A DNA stretch of 64,000 nt, taken from positions 1-64,000 of the forward strand of contig NZ_PDOC01000011.1 of NCBI RefSeq assembly GCF_002760655.1, given 5' to 3'. The translations under genes were made by a program, and so were the position numbers. The notes below the pieces were generated by a model. That model was not told where the DNA came from and did not search any database. It saw nothing but the letters and a program-made list of their open reading frames with translations. The stretch is from Massilia eurypsychrophila. Its GTDB lineage: Bacteria > Pseudomonadota > Gammaproteobacteria > Burkholderiales > Burkholderiaceae_D. The first letter of the stretch is position 1. The number at the start of each line of letters is the position of its first letter. Positions 57,601 to 64,000 of the stretch are shown here, in pieces.

Positions 57601-57641
57601 AGGAGCAGCTTGCGCATGCTTCGATATCGACCATCGGCGCC

Positions 57642-57742
57642 GGACGTTTTCGTGTCCGAAAACCGGTGGGCGAGGGCGGTGCCGTATTCATTGGTCGGCG
57701 AAGCGTCGCGCTGAGCCGAGTCTATTCTTACGACAGCAATAG
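57642..57742. repeat. Repeat copy B plus hairpin repeat after the MCP remnant
   Basis: 57642-57715 is the second copy of the repeat at 56922-56995. Immediately after it, 57722-57742 (CTATTCTTACGACAGCAATAG) matches the hairpin element at 17938-17960 with two or three changes. The 290-base stretch between the MCP remnant and the GST gene holds these repeats and a poly-C tract and no gene. Confidence 0.5.
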
Positions 57743-57860
57743 GCCAAGACCGGACGGTCGAAGACTGCGTGATATAGGACGTACTTTCAAACGTATTTCT
57801 CTGGTAACATGGCAAATACATAACCCGACCATTGCCGGCGCAGGCGCCGACATTTTACCG

Positions 57861-57872
57861 CCCCCCCCCCCC
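57861..57872. repeat. Run of 12 C residues before the GST gene
   Basis: An uninterrupted 12-base C tract ends 18 bases before the GST ATG. Such tracts slip during replication and can change promoter spacing. It is also a spot where sequencing errors are common. Confidence 0.6.
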
Positions 57873-57890
57873 TAAAAATTCGATAACCCA

Positions 57891-58508
57891 ATGCTACTTT
57901 ACGTCGACGCCCAGTACACAAGCCCCTATGCAATGTCGGTATTCGTGGGGCTCAAAGAGAAAAATATTCCCTTCGAACTGCGGACCGTCGACTTGGAGAA
58001 TGGTGCAAATCACGTTGCTGAATATGCATCAGAGTCATTGACCGAACGAGTGCCAACTTTAGTGGACGGCGATTTCTCACTGTCCGAGTCTTCAGCCATA
58101 ACCGAGTATCTGGATGAAGTCTATCCGGGTGTCGCCCTTTACCCGTCCAATCCAAAAACGAAAGCTCGCGCACGCCAAGTTCAAGCGTGGCTCAGAAGTG
58201 ATCTTATGCCGATCCGTCAAGAGCGCTCAACCATCGTCGTGTTCTACCAGCCAAGTCAGGTGCCCCTATCACCAGCTGCGGAAATCGCGATGTGCAAACT
58301 GTTCCGAGCAGCGGAGAGCCTGCTGGATCACAACGGCGAACATTTGTTCGGCAACTGGAGTGTTGCCGATGTCGATCTCACACTCATGTTGAATCGACTC
58401 GTCCTGAACGGCGATGCGATACCTGCGAAACTCGCAGACTATGCTCGCAGGCAGTGGCAGCGGCCATCAGTGCAGGAATGGGTGAATCTGAGACGTCCAG
58501 AACTCTGA
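57891..58508 (+). CDS. Glutathione S-transferase family protein (YfcF-like)
   Basis: A 205-residue soluble enzyme. The N-terminal thioredoxin fold has YVDAQYTSPYAMSVFVGLKE, the glutathione-binding cis-Pro in TERVPTLVDGD and the SESSAI motif (E-S for the gamma-glutamyl group). The C-terminal helical domain ends with WQRPSVQEWVNLRRP. The pattern is closest to the YfcF group. Its base composition is less GC-rich than neighbours. It starts 18 bases after a 12-C tract. Confidence 0.82.
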   Translation: MLLYVDAQYTSPYAMSVFVGLKEKNIPFELRTVDLENGANHVAEYASESLTERVPTLVDGDFSLSESSAITEYLDEVYPGVALYPSNPKTKARARQVQAWLRSDLMPIRQERSTIVVFYQPSQVPLSPAAEIAMCKLFRAAESLLDHNGEHLFGNWSVADVDLTLMLNRLVLNGDAIPAKLADYARRQWQRPSVQEWVNLRRPEL

Positions 58509-58569
58509 AGAATCGGGTATGGCTATGTGTTGATCATCCCCCTGTGTCAGGATAGATGTCGCGCCACGA

Positions 58570-59007
58570 ATGTCCCGTCATGCCTACGTCGAGAAAGGCA
58601 ATCGCGGACAGGTGCTTGCCGTGATGGAAATGGTTGTCAGCCCGCTCGTCATGCCGACGCTGTGGGCAGACCCCGACCTGGCGCGCCGGCTCGTCCAGCG
58701 CGTAATCGAGTGGGACCTCTTCACGCCGGATTTAATCCTAAGCTCCGACACCGCGAAAACCCCCGAAAACAAGAAAAAGCTGGCCGAAATCGACGCCACG
58801 CTCGCCCGTTTTCCCGATCAGATCCGCGACGACCCGAACCGCGAAGTCAAATTGCGGGCAATGGTGAGTGAAGCGACGCACCAAATCAATTTATCGTGCC
58901 GACGCGCTGCGCGGCAGAAAAACGCGCCGGTGCTAAGTGACGTCTCATGCGCTCAGCAGATCGGAGATTCCTCGGATTTGCCGGCGCTGCCAACTTCGGC
59001 AATCTGA
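58570..59007 (+). CDS. Hypothetical protein
   Basis: A 145-residue open frame. The central part (VMEMVVSPLVMPTLWADPDL, LFTPDLILSSDTAKTPENKK, LARFPDQIRDDPNREVKL) reads like a genuine helical protein. The last ~35 residues (from about NLSCRR) look like read-through into non-coding sequence, since they run into the palindrome at 59003. It may be a 3'-damaged gene. No family is recognised and no good ribosome-binding site is visible. Confidence 0.35.
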   Translation: MSRHAYVEKGNRGQVLAVMEMVVSPLVMPTLWADPDLARRLVQRVIEWDLFTPDLILSSDTAKTPENKKKLAEIDATLARFPDQIRDDPNREVKLRAMVSEATHQINLSCRRAARQKNAPVLSDVSCAQQIGDSSDLPALPTSAI

Positions 59008-59028
59008 CCCAAAGAAAATCGGGTCAGA
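59003..59028. repeat. GGGTCAGA hairpin
   Basis: TCTGACCC and GGGTCAGA form a perfect 8-bp stem with a 10-base A-rich loop. The sequence is related to the palindrome GGGTCTGACCC at 30544 and to the ends of the 43.2-43.8 kb elements. Confidence 0.5.
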
Positions 59029-59079
59029 CCCCTGCGGTGGATCTGTCGTGCGCTATGCATTTGAAAGCCGGCCGTTAGA

Positions 59080-60687
59080 TCAACTTTCTGGGGGCAAGGT
59101 GCGCGCCGTCGAAGCCGACACATTCACCCGCCGCCTCACTTGCGGCGCTTCCTCCCCCAGATGAAACGCCAGCTTGCGTTCGCGCAGCGACACATCCCCC
59201 GCGGTCACCCTGTCGAAACGGCGCAGGTGCTCAGTCCACGAGTCGTCGATCACCACTTCGGTGTAGCGGCCCGGCTCGGTAATGTCACGCAGCAACTGCC
59301 AGCCAAGCGCGCCCTGGCGCAGGCGGCTGCGCCGGCTCTCCTGCATCAGCGCGACAAACGCGTCGGCGCGCGCCGGGTCGATGATGTACTCGATGCTCAG
59401 CACGATGCGGCCGCGCTCGGGCGGCGCGTCGGCCACCGGCGCCTTGAACAATTGCGATGGCGTCAGGTCGTCGACCAAGCCGCGATCCTGCACCAGGCGC
59501 AGCACGAGCAGCATCACCGCGATGCCGCTGATGGCGGCATAAATCAGGCTGTGCTGCACGCTGTCGACGGTCGCCACCTGGCCCCAGACGGCGGCGCCGG
59601 CCGCGCTCGAACCCATCAGCGCCATCTGGTAGATCGACATTCCGCGCGCGCGCACCCAGTCCGGCAACGCCAGCTGCATCGACACGCTCAGCGAATTGGC
59701 CGTCGTGATCCACGCCATGCCGGTCAGCACCATTGCGACCATTGTCGCCGTCATGTCGCCGCTGACCGCAATCACCAAGCTCATCGCCGCCTGCAAGATC
59801 GCGCCGTACAGCACCAGCAGGTCCCGCGTCAGCGCCTGGCGCAAGCGCGGCAAAAACAGCACGGCAAAGATCGCGCCGCCGCCCATGCAGGCCAGCAGCG
59901 CCGTGTACGTGGCGGCGCCGCCGTCCAGATTGCGCGCCACCAGCGGCAGCAGCGCCATCAGGCCGGCCGAATGAAAGAAGAACACCGCGATGCGCGCCAG
60001 CACGGCCTTGACCCGCGCCGACTGGCTGACGAACTGGATGCCGACCCGCATCGCGCGGCCGAAGCGCTCGCGCCCCAGCGGGCTTGGCACATGCTCGCGC
60101 CGCCAGCGCATGATGACGAAGCCGGCGGCGACCGACAGCACGGCGTTGAGCACGAACACGTATGCGGTGCCGACGCTGGCGATCAGCGCGCCGGCAATCA
60201 GCGGGCCGGCGATGCGCGAGGCATTCATGGCCACGCCATTGAGCGCCAGCGCGGCAGGCAGTTGCGGGCGCGGCACCAGTTCCGGAACAATGGCGGCAAA
60301 CACCGGCCAGCGCATCGCCAGGCCGATGCCGTTGGCGAAGGTGAGCGCCAGCAGCAGTGGCGGATTCATTACGTCCGACAGCACCACCACGCACAGCAGC
60401 AGCGCCACCGCGGCGACCCAGAACTGGGTGATGATGAAGTAGCGGCGCCGGTCGAGGATGTCGGCCAGCGCGCCGCTTGGCACGCCGAGCAGGAACACCG
60501 GCAGCGTGGCGGCGGTCTGCACCAGCGCCACCCAGATCGGCGCGGTCGTCAGCGACGTCATCAGCCAGGCCGCCGCCACGTCGTTCATCCACATGCACAG
60601 GTTGGCAACTAGCCAGGTGCTCCACAGCATGCGGAACACCGGATGGACCAGCGGCGCCAGCGCCTCGGGATGGTTAGCAGCGGTCAA
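59080..60687 (-). CDS. MFS transporter (enterobactin-exporter-like, DUF894) with C-terminal monooxygenase-like domain
   Basis: A 535-residue protein. The first ~400 residues have 11-12 membrane helices of the EntS-like MFS branch (GVPSGALADILDRRRYFI loop; ALNGVAMNASRIAGPLIAGALI). A soluble C-terminal part of about 120 residues (LSIEYIIDPARADAFVALMQ, then WQLLRDITEPGRYTEVVIDDSW) resembles the small ABM-type dimeric alpha/beta domain often fused to this transporter branch. The start is TTG at 60687, two bases after the stop of the FAH-family gene, so translation is likely coupled. Probable role: efflux of small molecules. Confidence 0.75.
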   Translation of the reverse strand: MTAANHPEALAPLVHPVFRMLWSTWLVANLCMWMNDVAAAWLMTSLTTAPIWVALVQTAATLPVFLLGVPSGALADILDRRRYFIITQFWVAAVALLLCVVVLSDVMNPPLLLALTFANGIGLAMRWPVFAAIVPELVPRPQLPAALALNGVAMNASRIAGPLIAGALIASVGTAYVFVLNAVLSVAAGFVIMRWRREHVPSPLGRERFGRAMRVGIQFVSQSARVKAVLARIAVFFFHSAGLMALLPLVARNLDGGAATYTALLACMGGGAIFAVLFLPRLRQALTRDLLVLYGAILQAAMSLVIAVSGDMTATMVAMVLTGMAWITTANSLSVSMQLALPDWVRARGMSIYQMALMGSSAAGAAVWGQVATVDSVQHSLIYAAISGIAVMLLVLRLVQDRGLVDDLTPSQLFKAPVADAPPERGRIVLSIEYIIDPARADAFVALMQESRRSRLRQGALGWQLLRDITEPGRYTEVVIDDSWTEHLRRFDRVTAGDVSLRERKLAFHLGEEAPQVRRRVNVSASTARTLPPES

Positions 60688-60688
60688 A

Positions 60689-61396
60689 TTATTCCGGGCG
60701 AGGGGCCTGGCCGATGGCGCATTCGAAGGTGGCGACACCGTCGACGCCGCCGCGCACGCGGTCGCCCGGCTGCAAGGCGCCGACGCCGGCCGGCGTGCCG
60801 GAGAAAATCAGGTCGCCCGGCGCCAGCGTGACGAAGCGCGAGATATGGCTGATGATGTCGGCCACTGGCCAGATCATTTCGTCGAGCGTGCCTTGCTGGA
60901 CCACGGCGCCATTGACCTGCAGCCAGATGCGGGCGCCGGCCGGATGGCCGACTTCGCCAACCGGATGCAGCGCGCTGCACGGCGCCGACGCGTCGAAGCC
61001 CTTGGACAGGTCCCACGGGCGGCGCAGGTCCTTGGCCACCGCCTGTATGTCGCGCAAGGTCAGGTCGAGCCCGACGCCGTAGCCCCACACCGTCGCCAGC
61101 GCATCGGCCGGCGCAATGTTCGCGCCGCCGGCGCCGAGGGCGACCACCATTTCCACTTCATGATGCAGGTCGCTCGTTGCGGGCGGGTAGGGCAGCGTGC
61201 CCTGGGCGTCGACCACGGCGTCGGCCGGCTTCATGAAGAAGAACGGCGGTTCGCGGTCCGGATCGTTGCCCATCTCGCGGGCGTGGGCGGCGTAATTACG
61301 GCCGACACAAAACACGCGGCGGATCGGGAACCTGGCGCTGCTGCCGGCGACGGCGATGGACGGCGTAGCCGGTGCTGGAATTACGAATTCGGTCAT
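60689..61396 (-). CDS. Fumarylacetoacetate hydrolase family protein (fumarylpyruvate hydrolase-like)
   Basis: A 235-residue FAH-domain enzyme. It has FCVGRNYAAHAREMG, FFFMKPADAVV, the metal-binding Glu pair in LHHEVEMVVALG, and a second ligand region GYGVGLDLTLRDIQ. Size and motifs match NagK-type fumarylpyruvate hydrolases of gentisate degradation, but no gentisate genes are nearby. GAGGAACCC precedes the ATG. The MFS exporter gene follows after one base. Confidence 0.82.
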   Translation of the reverse strand: MTEFVIPAPATPSIAVAGSSARFPIRRVFCVGRNYAAHAREMGNDPDREPPFFFMKPADAVVDAQGTLPYPPATSDLHHEVEMVVALGAGGANIAPADALATVWGYGVGLDLTLRDIQAVAKDLRRPWDLSKGFDASAPCSALHPVGEVGHPAGARIWLQVNGAVVQQGTLDEMIWPVADIISHISRFVTLAPGDLIFSGTPAGVGALQPGDRVRGGVDGVATFECAIGQAPRPE

Positions 61397-61530
61397 GGGT
61401 TCCTCATCAAGACGGCTGGGGCGATCAGTGCTCGCTTGACGATTTTACTACGCGGGGCTTAAGCGTACTTCCCTCTACGTCGAACCGGACGACGTGCCAG
61501 TTTTATTGGTGTTCGGTGGCGCCGGAGCAA

Positions 61531-61947
61531 TCAGGTGCCGAGGAGGGTGACGACGACGCGGCGCCGTTGCGGCGTTGTGCGGTGTTCCCACAGGAAGATG
61601 CCCTGCCAGGTGCCGAGCAGCAGCCGGCCGGCGCCCACCGGGACCGTCAACGCGGTATCGGTCAGCACGCTGCGCACGTGCGCGGCCATGTCGTCCGGGC
61701 CTTCGGCGTCGTGGCGGTAGGCGGGGTCGCCGTCGGGGGCGAGGCGGCCCATGACCATGTCGAGGTCGCGCCGCACGTCGGGGTCGGCGTTTTCGGTGAT
61801 GGTGAGAGAACAGCTGGTGTGTTGCACGAAGACGTGCGCCAGGCCGCACTTTACGCCAGACTGCGCGACGACCCGCGCGACGTCGGCGGTGATGTCGCGG
61901 GTGCCGCTGCCGGCATTGGAAAACTCGAGGATCGATTGAAGCGTCAT
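61531..61947 (-). CDS. YjbQ family secondary thiamine-phosphate synthase-like protein (UPF0047)
   Basis: A 138-residue protein of the YjbQ/UPF0047 family. Key motifs: VFVQHTSCSLTITENADPDV, YRHDAEGPDDMAAHVRS and GTWQGIFLWEHR, with the conserved His and Asp that form the family's active pocket. Some members show weak thiamine-phosphate synthase activity; the true role is unsettled. It begins MTLQSILEFS. The gene stands alone. Confidence 0.9.
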   Translation of the reverse strand: MTLQSILEFSNAGSGTRDITADVARVVAQSGVKCGLAHVFVQHTSCSLTITENADPDVRRDLDMVMGRLAPDGDPAYRHDAEGPDDMAAHVRSVLTDTALTVPVGAGRLLLGTWQGIFLWEHRTTPQRRRVVVTLLGT

Positions 61948-62014
61948 GGGTAGATACTACAACGGCCAGCCTGTGGATGACACGCCGGCTGGCCGTTTGC
62001 GCTACAAGGTCACG

Positions 62015-62506
62015 TTACTTCGAACGTCCGCCCGAGCCGCCCGAGCTGCCCGAGCCTGAGCCCGAACCGCCGCCCGACGAGCCGCGCGCGCCGCTCGATT
62101 TGCTGTCGGCCGAGTCGCTGCCTTTGCCGCCCTGGTTGCCCGACGAGCCGCTGCGTCCACCGCTACCGGATTCGGAATCGCTCTGCTTGTTGCCGCCCTG
62201 GCCGCCGGACGAGCTGCGCGAGCCGCCGGAGTTCGAATCGCTCTGCTGGTTGGCGTCGTTCTTGTGGCTCATGGCGCCAGCCTTGCGCGCTTCTTCGGAC
62301 GTGAACTCGTGCGCGTTGCCGGAAGCGTGCGCGGCGCGGCCGCCTTCAGCGGCAATTTCGCGTTGCTGCTGCGGATCCATCGACGCGAAGCCGCGGTTGC
62401 TCGAATCGCTCTGCTTGGAGCCGCCGTTGCCGCCGCCTTTGTTGCCGCTGCCCGAATCGGATTGGTTGTTGCCTTTGCTGTTTCCACCTTGGTTCGATGA
62501 TGCCAT
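62015..62506 (-). CDS. KGG-repeat (Con-10-like) general stress protein
   Basis: A 163-residue, very hydrophilic, Gly/Ser-rich protein. The core FASMDPQQQREIAAEGGRAA, then EFTSEEARKAGAMSHKN, contains stress-protein KGG-type repeats as in GsiB and Con-10. The rest is Ser/Gly low complexity (SGGGSGSGSGSSGGSGG). It is probably disordered and made under desiccation or stationary-phase stress. The ATG has AGGAG 6 bases upstream (minus strand). The 207-base gap to the next gene shows no other feature. Confidence 0.8.
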   Translation of the reverse strand: MASSNQGGNSKGNNQSDSGSGNKGGGNGGSKQSDSSNRGFASMDPQQQREIAAEGGRAAHASGNAHEFTSEEARKAGAMSHKNDANQQSDSNSGGSRSSSGGQGGNKQSDSESGSGGRSGSSGNQGGKGSDSADSKSSGARGSSGGGSGSGSGSSGGSGGRSK

Positions 62507-62713
62507 GATGATCTCCTAATCCAGTTTGAAGAAAATTCCCTGTCGAGCTCCTGATTACGCTTGAGTCGGGAAGGAGTAGGAATAGTAAGCAAGCAGCTGG
62601 CTCATCTGGATCGGTGTACTACTCAGCTCGCTGTAGGACAGCTCTGATCGTTGCGGTATCGAAATTTACCCTTGGAAAGGGTATAGTGAGGGGTCGCCTT
62701 CAGGACCACGCTC

Positions 62714-64000
62714 ATGGCTCGCAACTTCTCATTGCCACTTCGGCATTTCCTCGTCTTGCTGGTCTGCCTTGGGCTGTTGCCGGTGGCGTTGATCGGCGGC
62801 TGGGTCATCAATGCGTCGGTCAACGAGCGGCGCTATGAACTGGAACAGTCGATGCTGGCGCTGTCGCGCGCGCTGGCCAGCGCGATCGACTCCGAACTCG
62901 AGACCACGGTCGACAATGTCAGGATGCTGTCGACCGACCCGGCACTGAGCGGCGGCGAGATGGAAAAATTCTATGAAGTCGCCCGCAGCACCGTCGCCCG
63001 GCAGGCCGACTGGCGCAGCGTGATCGTCTCCGACCCCGCAGGACGCGTCATCTTCCGCACCTCGGCGCCGTTTGGAACGGCGAGCAGGGTGATCGATCCG
63101 GACAGCCTCGCGCAGGTCATCCGCACGCAACGACCGGCGATCGGCAAGGTGTCCAAAGGAGTGATGAACCAGCCCGCGGTGCCGGTGCGGGTGCCGGTGT
63201 CGATCGACGGCCAACTGCGCTACGTCGTCACCGCCGCGCTGGCGCCAGACCGCGTGCTGCGGGTGCTGAACAACCAGCAGCTGGCGGCCGGCTGGGTGGT
63301 GTCGGTGCACGATTCGTTCGGCTTGCGGGTGGCGCGCTCGCTCGACCACGAGCGCACCGTCGGCACCGGCATGTCGGCGTCGCTGGCGAAGCTGGTCAAA
63401 CCGGACCTGCGCGAAGGCGCCGGCGTCACCACCACGCTCGAAGGCAAAGAGGTGCTGACCAGCTTCACGCGCCTGCCGCGCCATGGCTGGACGGTGGCGG
63501 TCGGCGCACCGACCGCGCACTTTGCCGAGGTGCTGCGCCGCACGCTGGCCACGTACGCGATGGCGATCATCGTGTCGCTGGCGCTGTACGGAGCGCTGGC
63601 GGTGCTGGTCGCCCAGCGCATCGTCATGTCGTTCTCGCACCTGAAGCGGCAGACCGCGCGGCTCGGCCAGCGCCGCACGGTGCGCCGCGCCCACAGCCGC
63701 ATTGCCGAAGTCAACGAGATGGGCGAAGAGCTGGTGCGCGCGTCCGGCGCGCTGCTGCAGGGCGAGCTGGCGCGCGAAAAGCTGGTCGGCTCGCTGCAGG
63801 ATGCGCTGCTGCGCGCCGAGCAGGCGTCGGCCACCAAGGATAATTTCCTCGCCGTGCTGGGGCACGAACTGCGCAACCCGCTGTCGCCGATCCTGATGGC
63901 GCTCGACCTGATGGACCTGCGCGCCAATCCCGATTCGCTGCGCGAGCGCCAAACCATGCGGCGCCAGGTCGACCACATGAAGCGGCTGGTCGACGACCTG
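62714..64000 (+). CDS. Membrane sensor histidine kinase, N-terminal part (runs off the window)
   Basis: The frame is open from ATG 62714 to the last base (429 codons). Order: a transmembrane helix at about 10-32 (FLVLLVCLGLLPVALIGGWV), a periplasmic dCACHE-like sensor to about 275, a second helix near 278-300, a short HAMP-like linker, and a HisKA domain with the phospho-acceptor His in NFLAVLGHELRNPLSPIL. The ATPase domain lies beyond the window. Many such Oxalobacteraceae kinases carry receiver domains further on, but that cannot be seen. The signal is unknown. Confidence 0.85.
   Translation, partial: MARNFSLPLRHFLVLLVCLGLLPVALIGGWVINASVNERRYELEQSMLALSRALASAIDSELETTVDNVRMLSTDPALSGGEMEKFYEVARSTVARQADWRSVIVSDPAGRVIFRTSAPFGTASRVIDPDSLAQVIRTQRPAIGKVSKGVMNQPAVPVRVPVSIDGQLRYVVTAALAPDRVLRVLNNQQLAAGWVVSVHDSFGLRVARSLDHERTVGTGMSASLAKLVKPDLREGAGVTTTLEGKEVLTSFTRLPRHGWTVAVGAPTAHFAEVLRRTLATYAMAIIVSLALYGALAVLVAQRIVMSFSHLKRQTARLGQRRTVRRAHSRIAEVNEMGEELVRASGALLQGELAREKLVGSLQDALLRAEQASATKDNFLAVLGHELRNPLSPILMALDLMDLRANPDSLRERQTMRRQVDHMKRLVDDL

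Noticed and set aside
59140-60612. 490-residue plus-strand frame inside the MFS exporter
   Set aside because: Antisense shadow; His/Gln/Arg-rich and motif-free.
62729-63976. 415-residue minus-strand frame at the right end
   Set aside because: Opposite strand of the histidine kinase, whose dCACHE-like and HisKA motifs are clear on the plus strand.

Overview
The window is GC-rich chromosomal DNA from a betaproteobacterium. The Oxalobacteraceae (Massilia / Duganella / Telluria group) fit best. This placement is an inference from gene content (PEP-CTERM protein, quinol-type NO reductase, homogentisate pathway, ba3-like oxidase, UbiUVT, dispersed palindromic repeats), not from a marker gene. I saw no rRNA, tRNA, CRISPR array, integrase or transposase.

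Layout. 0-6.7 kb: 3' end of pstS, a GGDEF/EAL c-di-GMP protein, a ribbon-helix-helix-like protein, an MGDG-synthase-type glycosyltransferase coupled to a membrane protein, and a HAD hydrolase. 6.7-10.1 kb: a lower-GC patch with an N-terminally truncated alpha/beta hydrolase, a promoter with a built-in palindrome, a serine beta-lactamase-like hydrolase with a DauR-type regulator, and SirB2. 10.2-12 kb: an NsrR-like Rrf2 regulator and nnrS behind a clear NsrR box. 12-18.5 kb: UspA, a broken ABC/efflux gene, a cation P-type ATPase and a zinc alcohol dehydrogenase, a set like low-oxygen regulons. 18.8-21.9 kb: PhoX-like protein, PEP-CTERM protein and a doubly broken LuxR regulator. 21.9-24.5 kb: a small lower-GC island of orphan genes separated by REP-like hairpins.

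25-30.2 kb: homogentisate catabolism (hmgA, fahA) preceded by a mhaB-like small gene and the wreck of an MFS transporter gene joined to a mhaA-like hydroxylase gene. 30.2-42.2 kb: an anaerobic/denitrification block with a three-domain nirK, a Dnr-type regulator, a membrane protein, DUF2249, nsrR, norB, hemN, cytochrome c551 and the B12-dependent class II ribonucleotide reductase. FNR/Dnr-type and NsrR-type sites lie at the expected promoters. 42.3-48.6 kb: an EF-hand protein, an array of 92-bp inverted-repeat elements, and an apparent operon of a TPP-dependent 2-keto-acid decarboxylase with ubiU, ubiV and ubiT (O2-independent ubiquinone synthesis). 48.7-54.0 kb: an electron-transfer operon with cytochromes c and a minimal ba3-like oxidase. 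54-64 kb: an MBL hydrolase divergent from a GlxA/AraC regulator, a JmjC-like protein, a chemoreceptor remnant, a GST, an MFS exporter with an FAH-family hydrolase, YjbQ, a KGG-repeat stress protein, and a sensor histidine kinase running off the end.

Two themes stand out. One is a coherent low-oxygen programme: nitrite to NO to N2O, NO sensing by two NsrR-like proteins, and oxygen-independent haem, quinone and deoxynucleotide synthesis. The other is gene decay: three genes carry clean in-frame deletion junctions and two more carry point lesions.
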